A stretch of 9,084 bases of DNA from Chitinophagales bacterium (GCA_013298445.1 JAAFHQ010000190.1:1-9084); one strand, 5' to 3'; positions 1 through 7,204 are shown, numbered from the stretch's first letter. Notes: a model not told the origin generated them from the letters alone. A program made the numbers and translations.

Positions 1-4
1 AAAA

Positions 5-45
5 AACTCTGCGAAACTCTGTGTGAACTCTGCGAAACTCTGCGG
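5..45. repeat. Tandem AACTCTGCG minisatellite, four units
   Basis: Four consecutive units begin with AACTCTG at 5, 15, 26 and 36, with periods of 10, 11 and 10 nt. The usual unit is AACTCTGCGA, and the second is altered to AACTCTGTGTG. The array may continue leftwards beyond the window. On the minus strand it reads as CGCAGAGTT repeats lying just downstream of the AtuA-family gene, so it is intergenic and would fall in that gene's 3' region. A diverged echo (AAAAAACTCTGC, identical to bases 1-12) occurs at 7401-7412. Its function is unknown. Confidence 0.75.
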
Positions 46-80
46 TAAAAAAATCCAACAGTTCAGAACTCACATAAAGC

Positions 81-1406
81 TTATATTGTAAAAATGGTCA
101 CTTTGTGTTCCACCAGCTCCCGATTCAGTAACACCGACACAATGCCAATCACCTCATTCACTCCCTTGCGCACTCCTCCCCCACCCGCCGGGCCATTGGT
201 ATACAAGGCTTCCACCTCTTCCCCAATCAAGGCTGCCTGGCTGGCTGAAGCAGCTTTAGCCACCGCCCGCACCCTGATCTCGTAAGGTACCGCCGAATGT
301 CCAAAATTGCTACGATGCACCGAGCTGCTGCCAATGTAATCGATGCGCAGTTCGGGAAACTGGCCTTTCAAGCGCTGGTTTAAAATTTCACCCGCCAGTT
401 CCGCCCTTTCCAGGGCCGCCGAACCAGCATAGGAAATTTCCCCCTCCCCCAGGAAAAAGGCTTTGTAGCCCACACTCACTTTGTAGGTTCTTGGTTTAAT
501 TTTCCCAGTACCTCCACGCACACTCACTTGATCCGGCCCGGATTCACTCAGGTGTACCGTGGTAAAATCCGCAATGACATCGGGGGTGTAATATTCATAA
601 GGGTTGATGACCTCATACAGAAGTTGTTCTTTGGCAGTTTGTAAATTAACCACGCCTCCGGTGCCTTCCACTTTGCTGATCACAGCGGAACCATCCGGGA
701 ATACATCGGCATATGGGTGTCCCAATTCCGCCATTCCGGCCACCGGCTTTTTGATCGGATCAGCAAAATACCCTCCGGTGATGTGCCCTGCACATTCCAG
801 CAAATGACCAATAACCGTCCCTTTGCCCAGCAAATCGTAATCGTCGGTTTTCCAGCCAAATTCATGAATCATCGGGGCCAAAAACAGCGAAGGATCGGCG
901 ACTCGCCCGGTGAGGATGATTTGGGGCCCAGATTGTAAGGCTTCCAGGATCGGCTCTATACCCAGGTAAGCGTTGGCAGAAATGATTGGTCCTGATTTTT
1001 CCAGCGCTTCACCCGTCTCCAAGGCAGGCCAGTTTGGGTCGATTTTTGCCAACACATCATCACCCGTGATTGCCGCTACACTGATGGAGAGCCCAAGCTC
1101 CCGGGCAATTTCAATGATTTTTTGTGCACCCGCAATCGGATTCGCCGCCCCCATGTTGCTGATTAGTCGAATTTTGTTTTGCACCAACAAAGGCAACAGG
1201 GAGCGAATCCGCCGCTCCAACAAGGGGTCGTAGCCCTGCTCAGGGTCTTGCAACTTGCGTTTTTGTGCCAGGGCAATGGTGCGCTCGGCCAGGCATTCCA
1301 GGACGAGGTAATCCAGTTTGCCCTTTTCAGCCAGGATTACCGCAGGTTCCAGCCTGTCCCCTGAAAATCCGGCACCGCAACCAATTCTGATTTTTGCTTT
1401 TCCCAT
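81..1406 (-). CDS. AtuA/DUF1446-family protein (acyclic terpene utilisation-like)
   Basis: This 441-aa protein is recognised as the AtuA (DUF1446) family from its N-terminal GCGAGFSGDRLEPA (residues 9-22), YLVLECLAERTIALAQ (33-48), SNMGAANP (83-90), LTGRVADPSLFLAP (165-178) and glycine-rich GPAGGGGVR near residues 415-423. The length fits the AtuA core domain. Members occur in Pseudomonas acyclic-terpene catabolism, but most have no proven reaction, so terpene use is not implied here. It has no signal peptide or membrane segment and is probably cytosolic. The ATG lies 3 nt after the stop of the upstream CitMHS transporter gene, so the two are almost certainly co-transcribed and the second gene may rely on translational coupling. 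The small ferredoxin-fold AtuA-like partner that often follows such genes is not visible in the 80 nt downstream. The family call is strong; the substrate is unknown. Confidence 0.9.
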   Translation of the reverse strand: MGKAKIRIGCGAGFSGDRLEPAVILAEKGKLDYLVLECLAERTIALAQKRKLQDPEQGYDPLLERRIRSLLPLLVQNKIRLISNMGAANPIAGAQKIIEIARELGLSISVAAITGDDVLAKIDPNWPALETGEALEKSGPIISANAYLGIEPILEALQSGPQIILTGRVADPSLFLAPMIHEFGWKTDDYDLLGKGTVIGHLLECAGHITGGYFADPIKKPVAGMAELGHPYADVFPDGSAVISKVEGTGGVVNLQTAKEQLLYEVINPYEYYTPDVIADFTTVHLSESGPDQVSVRGGTGKIKPRTYKVSVGYKAFFLGEGEISYAGSAALERAELAGEILNQRLKGQFPELRIDYIGSSSVHRSNFGHSAVPYEIRVRAVAKAASASQAALIGEEVEALYTNGPAGGGGVRKGVNEVIGIVSVLLNRELVEHKVTIFTI

Positions 1407-1409
1407 GGC

Positions 1410-2705
1410 TTAAATATGTATCGATCCAGTAAGCAAAGCCACAATCGTCATCACAATGGTGGTGCCCCAGGCCCAGAAAAAAGTAAACCTTTGGTGTTCG
1501 CCCAAATCCACTTCCGCCAAACCTACCAACAAAAAGGTCGAAGCAGTCAGTGGGCTGATCGGGAAACCAACCGTCATTTGTCCCAGCAAGGCCGCCCTGC
1601 CAATTTCCAATTTATCGATCCCAAATTCAGTGGCAGTTTGGCTCAGAATCGGTACAACGCCAAAATAATAAGCATCGGGAGTAAAGAGGATGCTGGCAGG
1701 CAAACTGGTAATGGCTGTCAAGGTAGGCAATAGGTTCGCCTGCTGAGCCGGAATCAGCGCCACCAGGGCATTGGCCATCGCGTCAATCATTTTGGAACCA
1801 CCCAAAATGCCAGAAAAAACTCCCGCGGCAAAAATCATACTCGACACCATAAAGATGTTCATGCCGTGATTGCGCAGGACTTTTTGCTGGTCGGCCAGTT
1901 TAGGATAGTTAATCAGCAAGGCAATCATACTCGCCACCAAAAACAACACCGCGGTCGGCACCCAGGCTTTCATCAAGGTGACAATGAGCGAGATGGTGAA
2001 TATGGCGTTGAACCAAATGAGTTTGGGGCGCCGCAAACGTTTTTGCTCTTCATTCAAATTGTCGGCGGGATGGTATTGCAGGTCGAGGATGCCGATGCGT
2101 TTGCGCTCCCGTTTGCCCCAAATGTAGGCAACCAGCAGCACCCACAAAACGCCCCCCAGAATGGCGGGCACATTGGGGTTAAAAATACTGGCCGCATTGG
2201 TATTTAGGGTTGAAATCGCCCGGGCAGAAGTACCCGACCAGGGCACCAAGTGTAAAGGCCCCACACTCAGGGCCACGATGCCCGCCAACATCAGCCGATT
2301 GATGCCCAATTGTTTGTAAATCGGCACAAAGGCAGACAGGACAATCATAAAGGTGGCTGTGCCATCTCCATCCAGGTGTACTATCATGGTGAGGACAGCG
2401 GTGCCCAGCAAAACCTTGAGTGGGTCGCCTTTCACCGCCCGCACAATGCCAGCTATAACCGGGTCAAACAAACCGGCATCAAGCATAGTCGCGAAGTACA
2501 ACACGGCAAACATCAGCAAAATCCCCGTTGGGGCCACTTGTTTGATGCCAGCCAGGATCATTTCGCCCAATTCCACTGGCTTTACTCCGGCCAAGAGGCC
2601 AAATACAATGGGGACCAAAACCAGAGCAGTCATAACCCCCATTCGTTTGGTCATGATGAGGGCTAAAAAGGTGGCGATGGTGGCAAAGCCGAGTAGTGCG
2701 AGCAT
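1410..2705 (-). CDS. CitMHS-family citrate/carboxylate:H+ symporter
   Basis: This is a 431-aa hydrophobic inner-membrane protein with about a dozen apparent transmembrane segments, the length typical of the CitMHS family (Bacillus CitM and CitH). Supporting motifs are HLDGDGTATFMI (residues 110-121), VGPLHLVPWSGTSARA in the middle, a charged cytoplasmic loop near residues 198-227 (GKRERKR to RLRRPKL), FTPDAYYFGVVPIL (351-364) and the C-terminal GFPISPLTASTFLLVGLAEV. Family members import metal-citrate complexes or related di- and tricarboxylates with protons. The actual substrate cannot be read from the sequence. It is the first gene of a tight two-gene operon with the AtuA-family gene 3 nt downstream, which suggests that the imported acid is handled by that enzyme. 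The ATG start opens the first membrane helix. No Shine-Dalgarno sequence is visible, as is usual in Bacteroidota. Confidence 0.9.
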   Translation of the reverse strand: MLALLGFATIATFLALIMTKRMGVMTALVLVPIVFGLLAGVKPVELGEMILAGIKQVAPTGILLMFAVLYFATMLDAGLFDPVIAGIVRAVKGDPLKVLLGTAVLTMIVHLDGDGTATFMIVLSAFVPIYKQLGINRLMLAGIVALSVGPLHLVPWSGTSARAISTLNTNAASIFNPNVPAILGGVLWVLLVAYIWGKRERKRIGILDLQYHPADNLNEEQKRLRRPKLIWFNAIFTISLIVTLMKAWVPTAVLFLVASMIALLINYPKLADQQKVLRNHGMNIFMVSSMIFAAGVFSGILGGSKMIDAMANALVALIPAQQANLLPTLTAITSLPASILFTPDAYYFGVVPILSQTATEFGIDKLEIGRAALLGQMTVGFPISPLTASTFLLVGLAEVDLGEHQRFTFFWAWGTTIVMTIVALLTGSIHI

Positions 2706-2773
2706 GGTGTAGGTTTGTATTGAAAGACGAGCGTTAAAATAGGACTTTTATATCAGGCTACCTTAAAAATTGG

Positions 2774-2821
2774 TAAAAAAACAAAGTTGCCAAGGAAACA
2801 TTAAAATCCTTGACAACTTTG
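2774..2821 (-). terminator. Rho-independent terminator of the RDD gene
   Basis: The inverted repeat at 2782-2796 and 2807-2821 pairs 15 positions with a single C/A mismatch around a 10-nt loop. On the minus strand the stem is followed at once by seven T residues (A-run 2775-2781 on the plus strand). It begins 24 nt past the RDD stop and ends 69 nt before the CitMHS start, so it should insulate the transporter operon from RDD transcription. Confidence 0.85.
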
Positions 2822-2844
2822 AGTACTCCTTTTGAGGGCTTGCT

Positions 2845-3288
2845 TTATTCCACTACATAGGTAGAGGCAATCATGTCATGCAGGGCTTGCTTTTTCTCTG
2901 TAAAAAGGGGCATCAGGTATCCAATGCATAAAATGAGTGCAGACAAAATTTTGCTAAAATACCGCCCGGCAGCTTGTCCAAATGAAATGCGTTGCCCATT
3001 TGTTCCAATCACGTAAATGTGTAACAGTGATTTTCCAATGGTAGCTTGGCGTTCAGAACTTTCCATCAGGGTAAAATACAAAAACTGTACGATCGCAGAA
3101 ACAAATGACCACTGTAGCGCAGATTCTGGGTTTGTCGCTCCAACAAAAAACATGATCGTGCGCATCGGAATGCTCACAATTATGCCATCAATTAAAGCAG
3201 CTACCAATCGTTTCCAAAAATGGGCGTATTCAAAATCAGTACTGTGTTCCGGTTGATCCATTAGATCATCTAAAATTTCATTCTCCAT
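2845..3288 (-). CDS. RDD-family integral membrane protein
   Basis: This is a 147-aa protein with a short acidic, polar N-terminus (residues 1-22) followed by the RDD domain. FWKRLVAALIDGIIV (24-38) carries the conserved Arg27 and Asp34 in the first helix. A second hydrophobic segment spans about 61-74, then ATIGKSLLHIYVI (82-94), and a third segment lies near 114-128 after Arg109. The end, QALHDMIASTYVV, is the usual RDD close with a conserved His-Asp. The family sits in the inner membrane, and most members have no assigned function; a few are linked to ion or Na+/H+ transport or to protein processing. The gene appears monocistronic: a strong terminator follows it and the divergent gap lies upstream. 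The start is the first ATG ahead of the domain. Confidence 0.88.
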   Translation of the reverse strand: MENEILDDLMDQPEHSTDFEYAHFWKRLVAALIDGIIVSIPMRTIMFFVGATNPESALQWSFVSAIVQFLYFTLMESSERQATIGKSLLHIYVIGTNGQRISFGQAAGRYFSKILSALILCIGYLMPLFTEKKQALHDMIASTYVVE

Positions 3289-3497
3289 GGTTATTGAATT
3301 TTATTTTTTAAAAATGACATATTCAAAAAACTGATTTACAGAATTATCATAAGATTCGGTTCATAAAAACTCGAATAAAAAAGCAGACTATGTAAAAATT
3401 AGTTCCCTAAATTTACTCATTAGTATTGTTATGCCAAAGGGATCGGTAAAATAAGCCACCCTTTTTCCTTATTTTTCCCTCCAGAAATCGAGCGAAG
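3289..3497. promoter_or_regulatory. AT-rich divergent intergenic region
   Basis: This 209-nt gap separates the minus-strand RDD gene from the plus-strand amidohydrolase, so it must hold both promoters if each gene has its own. I see only near matches to the Bacteroidota -7 box TAnnTTTG on the plus strand: TAAATTTA around 3408 and TAGTATTG at 3421-3428. Neither has a well-spaced TTG upstream. There is no clear palindrome, ORF or RNA gene. Confidence 0.35.
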
Positions 3498-4805
3498 ATG
3501 CAGAAATTGATTTATGGGTTGGTTTTTACACTACTAAGTGTTTCATTGTTAGCCCAAACCGCAAAGGAATACAGTGTGCAAGATTATGCGCACCTGGAGA
3601 AGTTGTACCTCCACCTCCACCAAAATCCCGAACTCTCCTTTTACGAGACCAACACGGCCAAACGCCTGGCCGAAGAGTTGCGTCAAGCGGGTTTCCAAGT
3701 CACCGAAAACTTCGGAGGTACTGGCGTTGTAGGCATCTTAAAAAATGGCCCCGGCCCCACCGTGCTCATCCGTGCCGACATGGATGCCTTGCCCGTTGTA
3801 GAGGAAACCGGAAAAACCTACGCCAGCCAGGTAAAAACCAAGGATGAAAGTGGCAACACCGTCGGCGTTATGCATGCCTGTGGCCACGATGTACACATGA
3901 CCGTATGGACAGGAGCTGCCCGTACCCTGGCCAAAATGAAATCCAAGTGGAGTGGCACCTTGATCATGGTGGGTCAGCCCGCTGAAGAACGCAGCGGCGG
4001 GGCCAAAGCGATGCTCAAAGAAGGCCTGTACAGCAAATTCCCCAAACCAGATTACGCCCTCGCAACCCACGTCAGCCCTACCCTGGCCGCTGGGCGCATC
4101 GGTTTTCGCAAGGAGTACACCCTGGCCAATGTCGACTTTATGGATATTACGGTCTATGGCCAAGGCGGACATGGTGCTTATCCACACACTACCATCGACC
4201 CCATCGTGCTGTCGGCCCGCATCATCACCACCCTACAAACCATCGTCAGTCGGGAAACTTCTCCCCTGGAGCCGGCGGTAGTCACAGTTGGCGCCATTCA
4301 CGGTGGCGCCAAGGGCAATGTCATTCCCAATGAGGTGCAGTTGCAATTGACCATGCGCTCTTATTCCGATCAAGTGCGCAAAAATACGATCGAAAAAATT
4401 GGCCGGATTTGCCGGGGGGAAGCGATCGCTGCGGGTTTGCCCGAGAGCAAATTTCCTAAAATCACCATGCGCCCCGAAGAAACGCCATCAACCTATAACG
4501 ACCCTGCCTTGACCGAACGGGTAGTCAACCATTTCAAAACCACCTTTGGCACAGCCCAAATCCAGGAGGTAGAGCCATCCATGGCAGGTGAAGATTTCGC
4601 CTTGTTTGGCCGTACACCCGAAAAAGTGCCGATTTTCCTTTTCTGGCTTGGCACCCAAGACCCCGGGCAGGCTGAAAAAGCCGCCAAAGGTGAAATTCAA
4701 TTGCCCCCCTTGCACTCTTCCCTCTTTTGCCCGGTACCAGAACCCACCATCAAAACGGGGGTAGCGGCAATGAGTGAAGCGGCTTTGCAGTTATTTAAAA
4801 AATAG
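3498..4805 (+). CDS. Secreted M20-family (M20D-like) amidohydrolase/peptidase
   Basis: This 435-aa zinc-dependent amidohydrolase belongs to the family that includes N-acyl-amino-acid hydrolases and IAA-amino-acid hydrolases. A Sec signal peptide (residues 1 to about 19-20, hydrophobic core LIYGLVFTLLSVSLLA) indicates export to the periplasm or beyond. The family signature runs in order: LHQNPELSFYE (40-50), IRADMDALPV (91-100), HACGHDVHM (126-134), PAEE (161-164), H191, HGAYPH in the dimerisation (lid) domain (225-230), MAGEDF (362-367) and LHSSLF with H406. By family analogy Cys128, His130, Glu164, His191 and His406 are the expected di-metal ligands, and Glu163 is the general base. The catalytic core is complete. 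The substrate is not predictable. The stop codon's last base is also the first base of the inverted repeat that follows. Alternative labels are aminoacylase, hippurate hydrolase or carboxypeptidase. Confidence 0.92.
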   Translation: MQKLIYGLVFTLLSVSLLAQTAKEYSVQDYAHLEKLYLHLHQNPELSFYETNTAKRLAEELRQAGFQVTENFGGTGVVGILKNGPGPTVLIRADMDALPVVEETGKTYASQVKTKDESGNTVGVMHACGHDVHMTVWTGAARTLAKMKSKWSGTLIMVGQPAEERSGGAKAMLKEGLYSKFPKPDYALATHVSPTLAAGRIGFRKEYTLANVDFMDITVYGQGGHGAYPHTTIDPIVLSARIITTLQTIVSRETSPLEPAVVTVGAIHGGAKGNVIPNEVQLQLTMRSYSDQVRKNTIEKIGRICRGEAIAAGLPESKFPKITMRPEETPSTYNDPALTERVVNHFKTTFGTAQIQEVEPSMAGEDFALFGRTPEKVPIFLFWLGTQDPGQAEKAAKGEIQLPPLHSSLFCPVPEPTIKTGVAAMSEAALQLFKK

Positions 4806-4946
4806 TTGAGAAGTTGAGGGGTTGAGAAGTTGAGGCTACCGCGAGCGATTTTGACAAGGGCTTTGTCAAAATCGCTCGCGGTAGCCTCAACCTTCCTCAA
4901 CCTTCCTCAACCCTCTCAACCTTCTCAACCTTCTCAACTCCTCAAC
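4805..4946. repeat. Large imperfect inverted repeat filling the intergenic gap
   Basis: The core is a perfect 29-bp stem, 4829-4857 with 4863-4891, around the 5-nt loop GGGCT. The inner part of the stem reads GGCTACCGCGAGCGATTTTG on the left arm. To the left are four GTTGAG units at 4805, 4813, 4821 and 4829, with an exact 8-nt period. To the right are seven CTCAAC units at 4886, 4896, 4906, 4915, 4924, 4933 and 4941, with 8-10 nt spacing. The flanks are complementary with small bulges, so the hairpin can extend well beyond the core. It has no T-tract, so it is not a classical terminator. It runs from the amidohydrolase stop codon to 4 nt before the oxidoreductase ATG. It may be a REP-like or small non-autonomous mobile repeat, but copies elsewhere cannot be assessed here. 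Confidence 0.9.
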
Positions 4947-4950
4947 TCTA

Positions 4951-5940
4951 ATGAATACTTTCAACTGGGGCATCATCGGCCTGGGGCGCATCGCCCACAA
5001 ATTTGCATCGGATTTGGCAAAAACACCGGGCGCTAAACTCACGGCGGTAGCTTCACGAGATATGGACCGATCGGCTGAATTTGCTCGACAATACGGTGCC
5101 AGCCATTATTATGGAACCTACGAGGAAATCATCCAGTGCCCCGACCTCGACGCGGTTTACATTGCTACGCCCAATAATTTACACCGTGACAATACCCTGT
5201 TTTGCCTGGCGCATCAAATTCCGGTGTTGTGTGAAAAACCCTTCTCCATCAACATCCACGAAGCCAGGCAAATGGTGCAGGAGGCCCGCATGCAACAAAC
5301 CTTTTTAATGGAGGCCTTCTGGACGCGTTTTTTACCGACTACCCAAAAAATGTTGCAACTCATTGAAGAAGGGCAAATTGGGGAGATATTAGGGGTAAAG
5401 GCTGACTTTGGCTTTAAACCACCTTATGAACCGGAGGGGCGCTTGTTCAATCCCGATTTAGGCGGTGGCGCGCTTTTGGACATTGGGGTTTATCCGCTCT
5501 TTTTAGCGACCTTGGTACTGGGGATGCCTACTGAAGTGACCGCCAAAGCCTACATCGGTTCCACTGGAGTTGATGAAGATACCGCCATCATCCTACGGCA
5601 CCAAAACGGGTCCCTTTCCCATCTCCATACCACCATACGGATGGGCACCAAATCTGAAGCCTTTATTTATGGGGAAACCGGCACCATCCATTTCCACAGC
5701 CGTTTTCACGAAATGACCTCCATGAGTTTATTGCGGGAAGGTAAACGCCCCGAGTTTTTCCAATTCAATCAGGAAGTACACGGTTATACATTCGAAGCCC
5801 AGGAAGTCATGCGCTGTGTAACGGCAGGGCTCAGCGAAAGCCCAGGCCTTGACTTGGATTATACCCTGGCCAGAATGGAGCTTTTGGATGAAATTCGTCG
5901 GCAAATTGGGTTGAGTTACCCCATGGAAAATGGGGAATAA
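4951..5940 (+). CDS. Gfo/Idh/MocA-family NAD(P)-dependent oxidoreductase
   Basis: This is a 329-aa protein of the usual family length. The N-terminal Rossmann fold has GIIGLGRIA (residues 7-15), with the nucleotide-binding GxGxxA-type loop, then AVASRD (32-37), YIATPNNLH (70-78) and CEKP (94-97) with the expected catalytic Lys96. The C-terminal half carries MEAFWTRFLP (120-129) and GGGALLDIGVYPL (171-183), a pattern seen in the dihydrodiol dehydrogenase and NADP-xylose dehydrogenase branch. The substrate is therefore probably a sugar, polyol or diol, but I cannot name it. There is no Tat or Sec signal, unlike many Bacteroidota members, so it is probably cytosolic. The ATG begins the protein directly at the Rossmann strand. 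It is preceded by the CTCAAC repeat array with no recognisable ribosome binding site. Confidence 0.92.
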   Translation: MNTFNWGIIGLGRIAHKFASDLAKTPGAKLTAVASRDMDRSAEFARQYGASHYYGTYEEIIQCPDLDAVYIATPNNLHRDNTLFCLAHQIPVLCEKPFSINIHEARQMVQEARMQQTFLMEAFWTRFLPTTQKMLQLIEEGQIGEILGVKADFGFKPPYEPEGRLFNPDLGGGALLDIGVYPLFLATLVLGMPTEVTAKAYIGSTGVDEDTAIILRHQNGSLSHLHTTIRMGTKSEAFIYGETGTIHFHSRFHEMTSMSLLREGKRPEFFQFNQEVHGYTFEAQEVMRCVTAGLSESPGLDLDYTLARMELLDEIRRQIGLSYPMENGE

Positions 5941-5968
5941 TCAACATTGAATCTTTTAAAACCGGCTT

Positions 5969-6030
5969 TACCAAAAACCTCCAAATTCTTACCAAAAACC
6001 CCGAAATTCATACTAAAACACGGAAATTCC
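5969..6030 (+). repeat. Three 20-21-nt direct repeats upstream of the phosphatase gene
   Basis: Copies lie at 5969-5989, 5990-6010 and 6011-6030. Copies one and two share TACCAAAAACC and AAATTC and differ at only a few positions. Copy three has lost one base and reads TACTAAAACAC then GGAAATTC. The period is close to two DNA helical turns. Copy three plus one following base also forms the near-palindrome CGGAAATTCCG (6021-6031). They sit about 70-130 nt before the PhoD-like start, where a regulator-binding array is plausible, but they may be simple duplication. Confidence 0.6.
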
Positions 6031-6058
6031 GGATAGTGTCCTCAGATCGTCTGTACAT

Positions 6059-6072
6059 TGCAAACGTTTGCA
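6059..6072. promoter_or_regulatory. LacI/GalR-type operator palindrome
   Basis: TGCAAACGTTTGCA is a perfect 14-bp palindrome with the central CG typical of LacI-family operators. It fits the Gram-positive cre pattern TGNAANCGNTNNCA and resembles the core of the E. coli PurR box. It ends 29 nt before the ATG of the PhoD-like gene, a position suited to repression. No LacI-family regulator gene is in the window, so the binding protein is unknown. Confidence 0.55.
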
Positions 6073-6101
6073 GAAAACAGGTTTATTTACCCAAACTGCT
6101 C

Positions 6102-7160
6102 ATGAAATACTTTTGTTCCCTCCTGTATTTTTTATGCTCGCTAGCCACCCTTGAAGCGCAAGGTGTTGCCCCTCCACCGTCAGTGACCATCACCAACAAT
6201 GCTTTAGGCCCAATTGATTTTCAGGAACAATTAAACACAATTGCCTTTGGTTCCTGCAACAACCAGGATAAGGATCAATTGATGTGGAAGCCCATCCTGT
6301 TGAATCAACCAGATTTGTGGGTATGGTTGGGCGACAACATTTATGCCGATACGGACAATATGCAGGTTATGGCCAAAATGTACCATAAAGTAAAAAGTGA
6401 GCCCGACTACAGCAAATTGCGGGAACAAAGTTCAATCATTGGCATTTGGGATGATCATGATTATGGCGTAAATGATGGCGATAAAAACTACCGCAAAAAG
6501 CAACAGAGCAAAGCTTTGATGCTGAAATTTTTGGATGTTCCTGCCTCAGATCCCGTCTGGAAGCACGAAGGCGCTTACCAAACCTATACCATCGGCCCTG
6601 TAGGGCGTCAGGTAAAATTCATCTTGCTGGATGGTCGCTATTTTCGCGATGAACTCAAGGCCAATCCGGCTGGAACGCCCCGCTATTTTATCAATGAAAC
6701 GGGCGACATGCTGGGAGAAGCACAATGGAAATGGCTGGAAACAGAACTGCGCAACAGTACCGCCCAGATTCATATCATCGGCTGTGGTATTCAATTCATT
6801 CACGACGAACATGCCTTTGAAAAGTGGGCCAACTTTCCTGTAGCCCGCAAACGGCTGCTGGGCATGTTGGCGCAAATTAAACCCTCCAAAGCCATGCTGA
6901 TCAGTGGTGATCGTCACATTTCTGAAGTGTCCAAAATGGAGCTGCCTGGTTTGGATTATCCACTGTACGATTTCACCTCCAGTGGTCTTACCCACGCCTA
7001 TGCAGGGAATACAACCGAACCTAATCGCTTCCGGGTTTCTCCTTTGGTCAATCAACGCAGTTTTGGCATCCTGCGCATCGATTGGTCGTCGGCTACCCCT
7101 AAAATCACCATGATAGCACGTGGTTTGGACAACGTTGAGTTTTTTAAAATTGAGTTTTAG
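6102..7160 (+). CDS. Secreted PhoD-like metallophosphatase (alkaline phosphatase D family)
   Basis: From the ATG at 6102 this is a 352-aa protein with a Sec signal peptide (residues 1 to about 19-20, LLYFLCSLATLEAQ), so it should be exported. The metallophosphatase core shows FGSC (49-52), WLGDNIYAD (75-83), IWDDHDYG (115-122), LLDGRYFRD (175-183) and ISGDRHISE (267-275), the motifs expected for metal binding in PhoD-type phosphodiesterase/phosphatase enzymes. It is shorter than classical PhoD because the N-terminal immunoglobulin-like PhoD_N domain is missing. The reading frame also stays open to a GTG at 6036, but that would add 22 residues before the signal peptide and place the operator palindrome inside the gene, so 6102 is preferred. 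A LacI-type site and direct repeats lie upstream. The exact substrate, a phosphate mono- or diester, is unknown. Confidence 0.9.
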   Translation: MKYFCSLLYFLCSLATLEAQGVAPPPSVTITNNALGPIDFQEQLNTIAFGSCNNQDKDQLMWKPILLNQPDLWVWLGDNIYADTDNMQVMAKMYHKVKSEPDYSKLREQSSIIGIWDDHDYGVNDGDKNYRKKQQSKALMLKFLDVPASDPVWKHEGAYQTYTIGPVGRQVKFILLDGRYFRDELKANPAGTPRYFINETGDMLGEAQWKWLETELRNSTAQIHIIGCGIQFIHDEHAFEKWANFPVARKRLLGMLAQIKPSKAMLISGDRHISEVSKMELPGLDYPLYDFTSSGLTHAYAGNTTEPNRFRVSPLVNQRSFGILRIDWSSATPKITMIARGLDNVEFFKIEF

Positions 7161-7204
7161 TTCATCATTATAGGGGCCACCAAACTCCCCAATTCCCACG
7201 TCTT

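Noticed and set aside
46..75. Possible terminator of the AtuA-family gene (AGTTC/GAACT dyad with a minus-strand T-run)
   Set aside because: The arms are 5 bp with a single central base, so the actual stem would be about 3 bp with a 5-nt loop, which is too weak to call. The T-run is real but not next to a stable hairpin.
4422..4429. GCGATCGC octamer (HIP1-like)
   Set aside because: I noted only this single occurrence, inside a coding sequence, and every gene here points away from cyanobacteria.
5969..6030. CRISPR-like array
   Set aside because: The repeats are directly adjacent with no spacers and are only 20-21 nt long and imperfect.
6036..6101. GTG-initiated 22-codon extension of the PhoD-like gene
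   Set aside because: It would place a polar stretch before a good signal peptide and put the LacI-type palindrome inside the coding region. The ATG at 6102 gives a normal secreted protein.
6546..7199. 217-codon minus-strand ORF
   Set aside because: It lies opposite the phosphatase coding region, which has all its family motifs. The antisense translation shows no recognisable domain, so it is a shadow.
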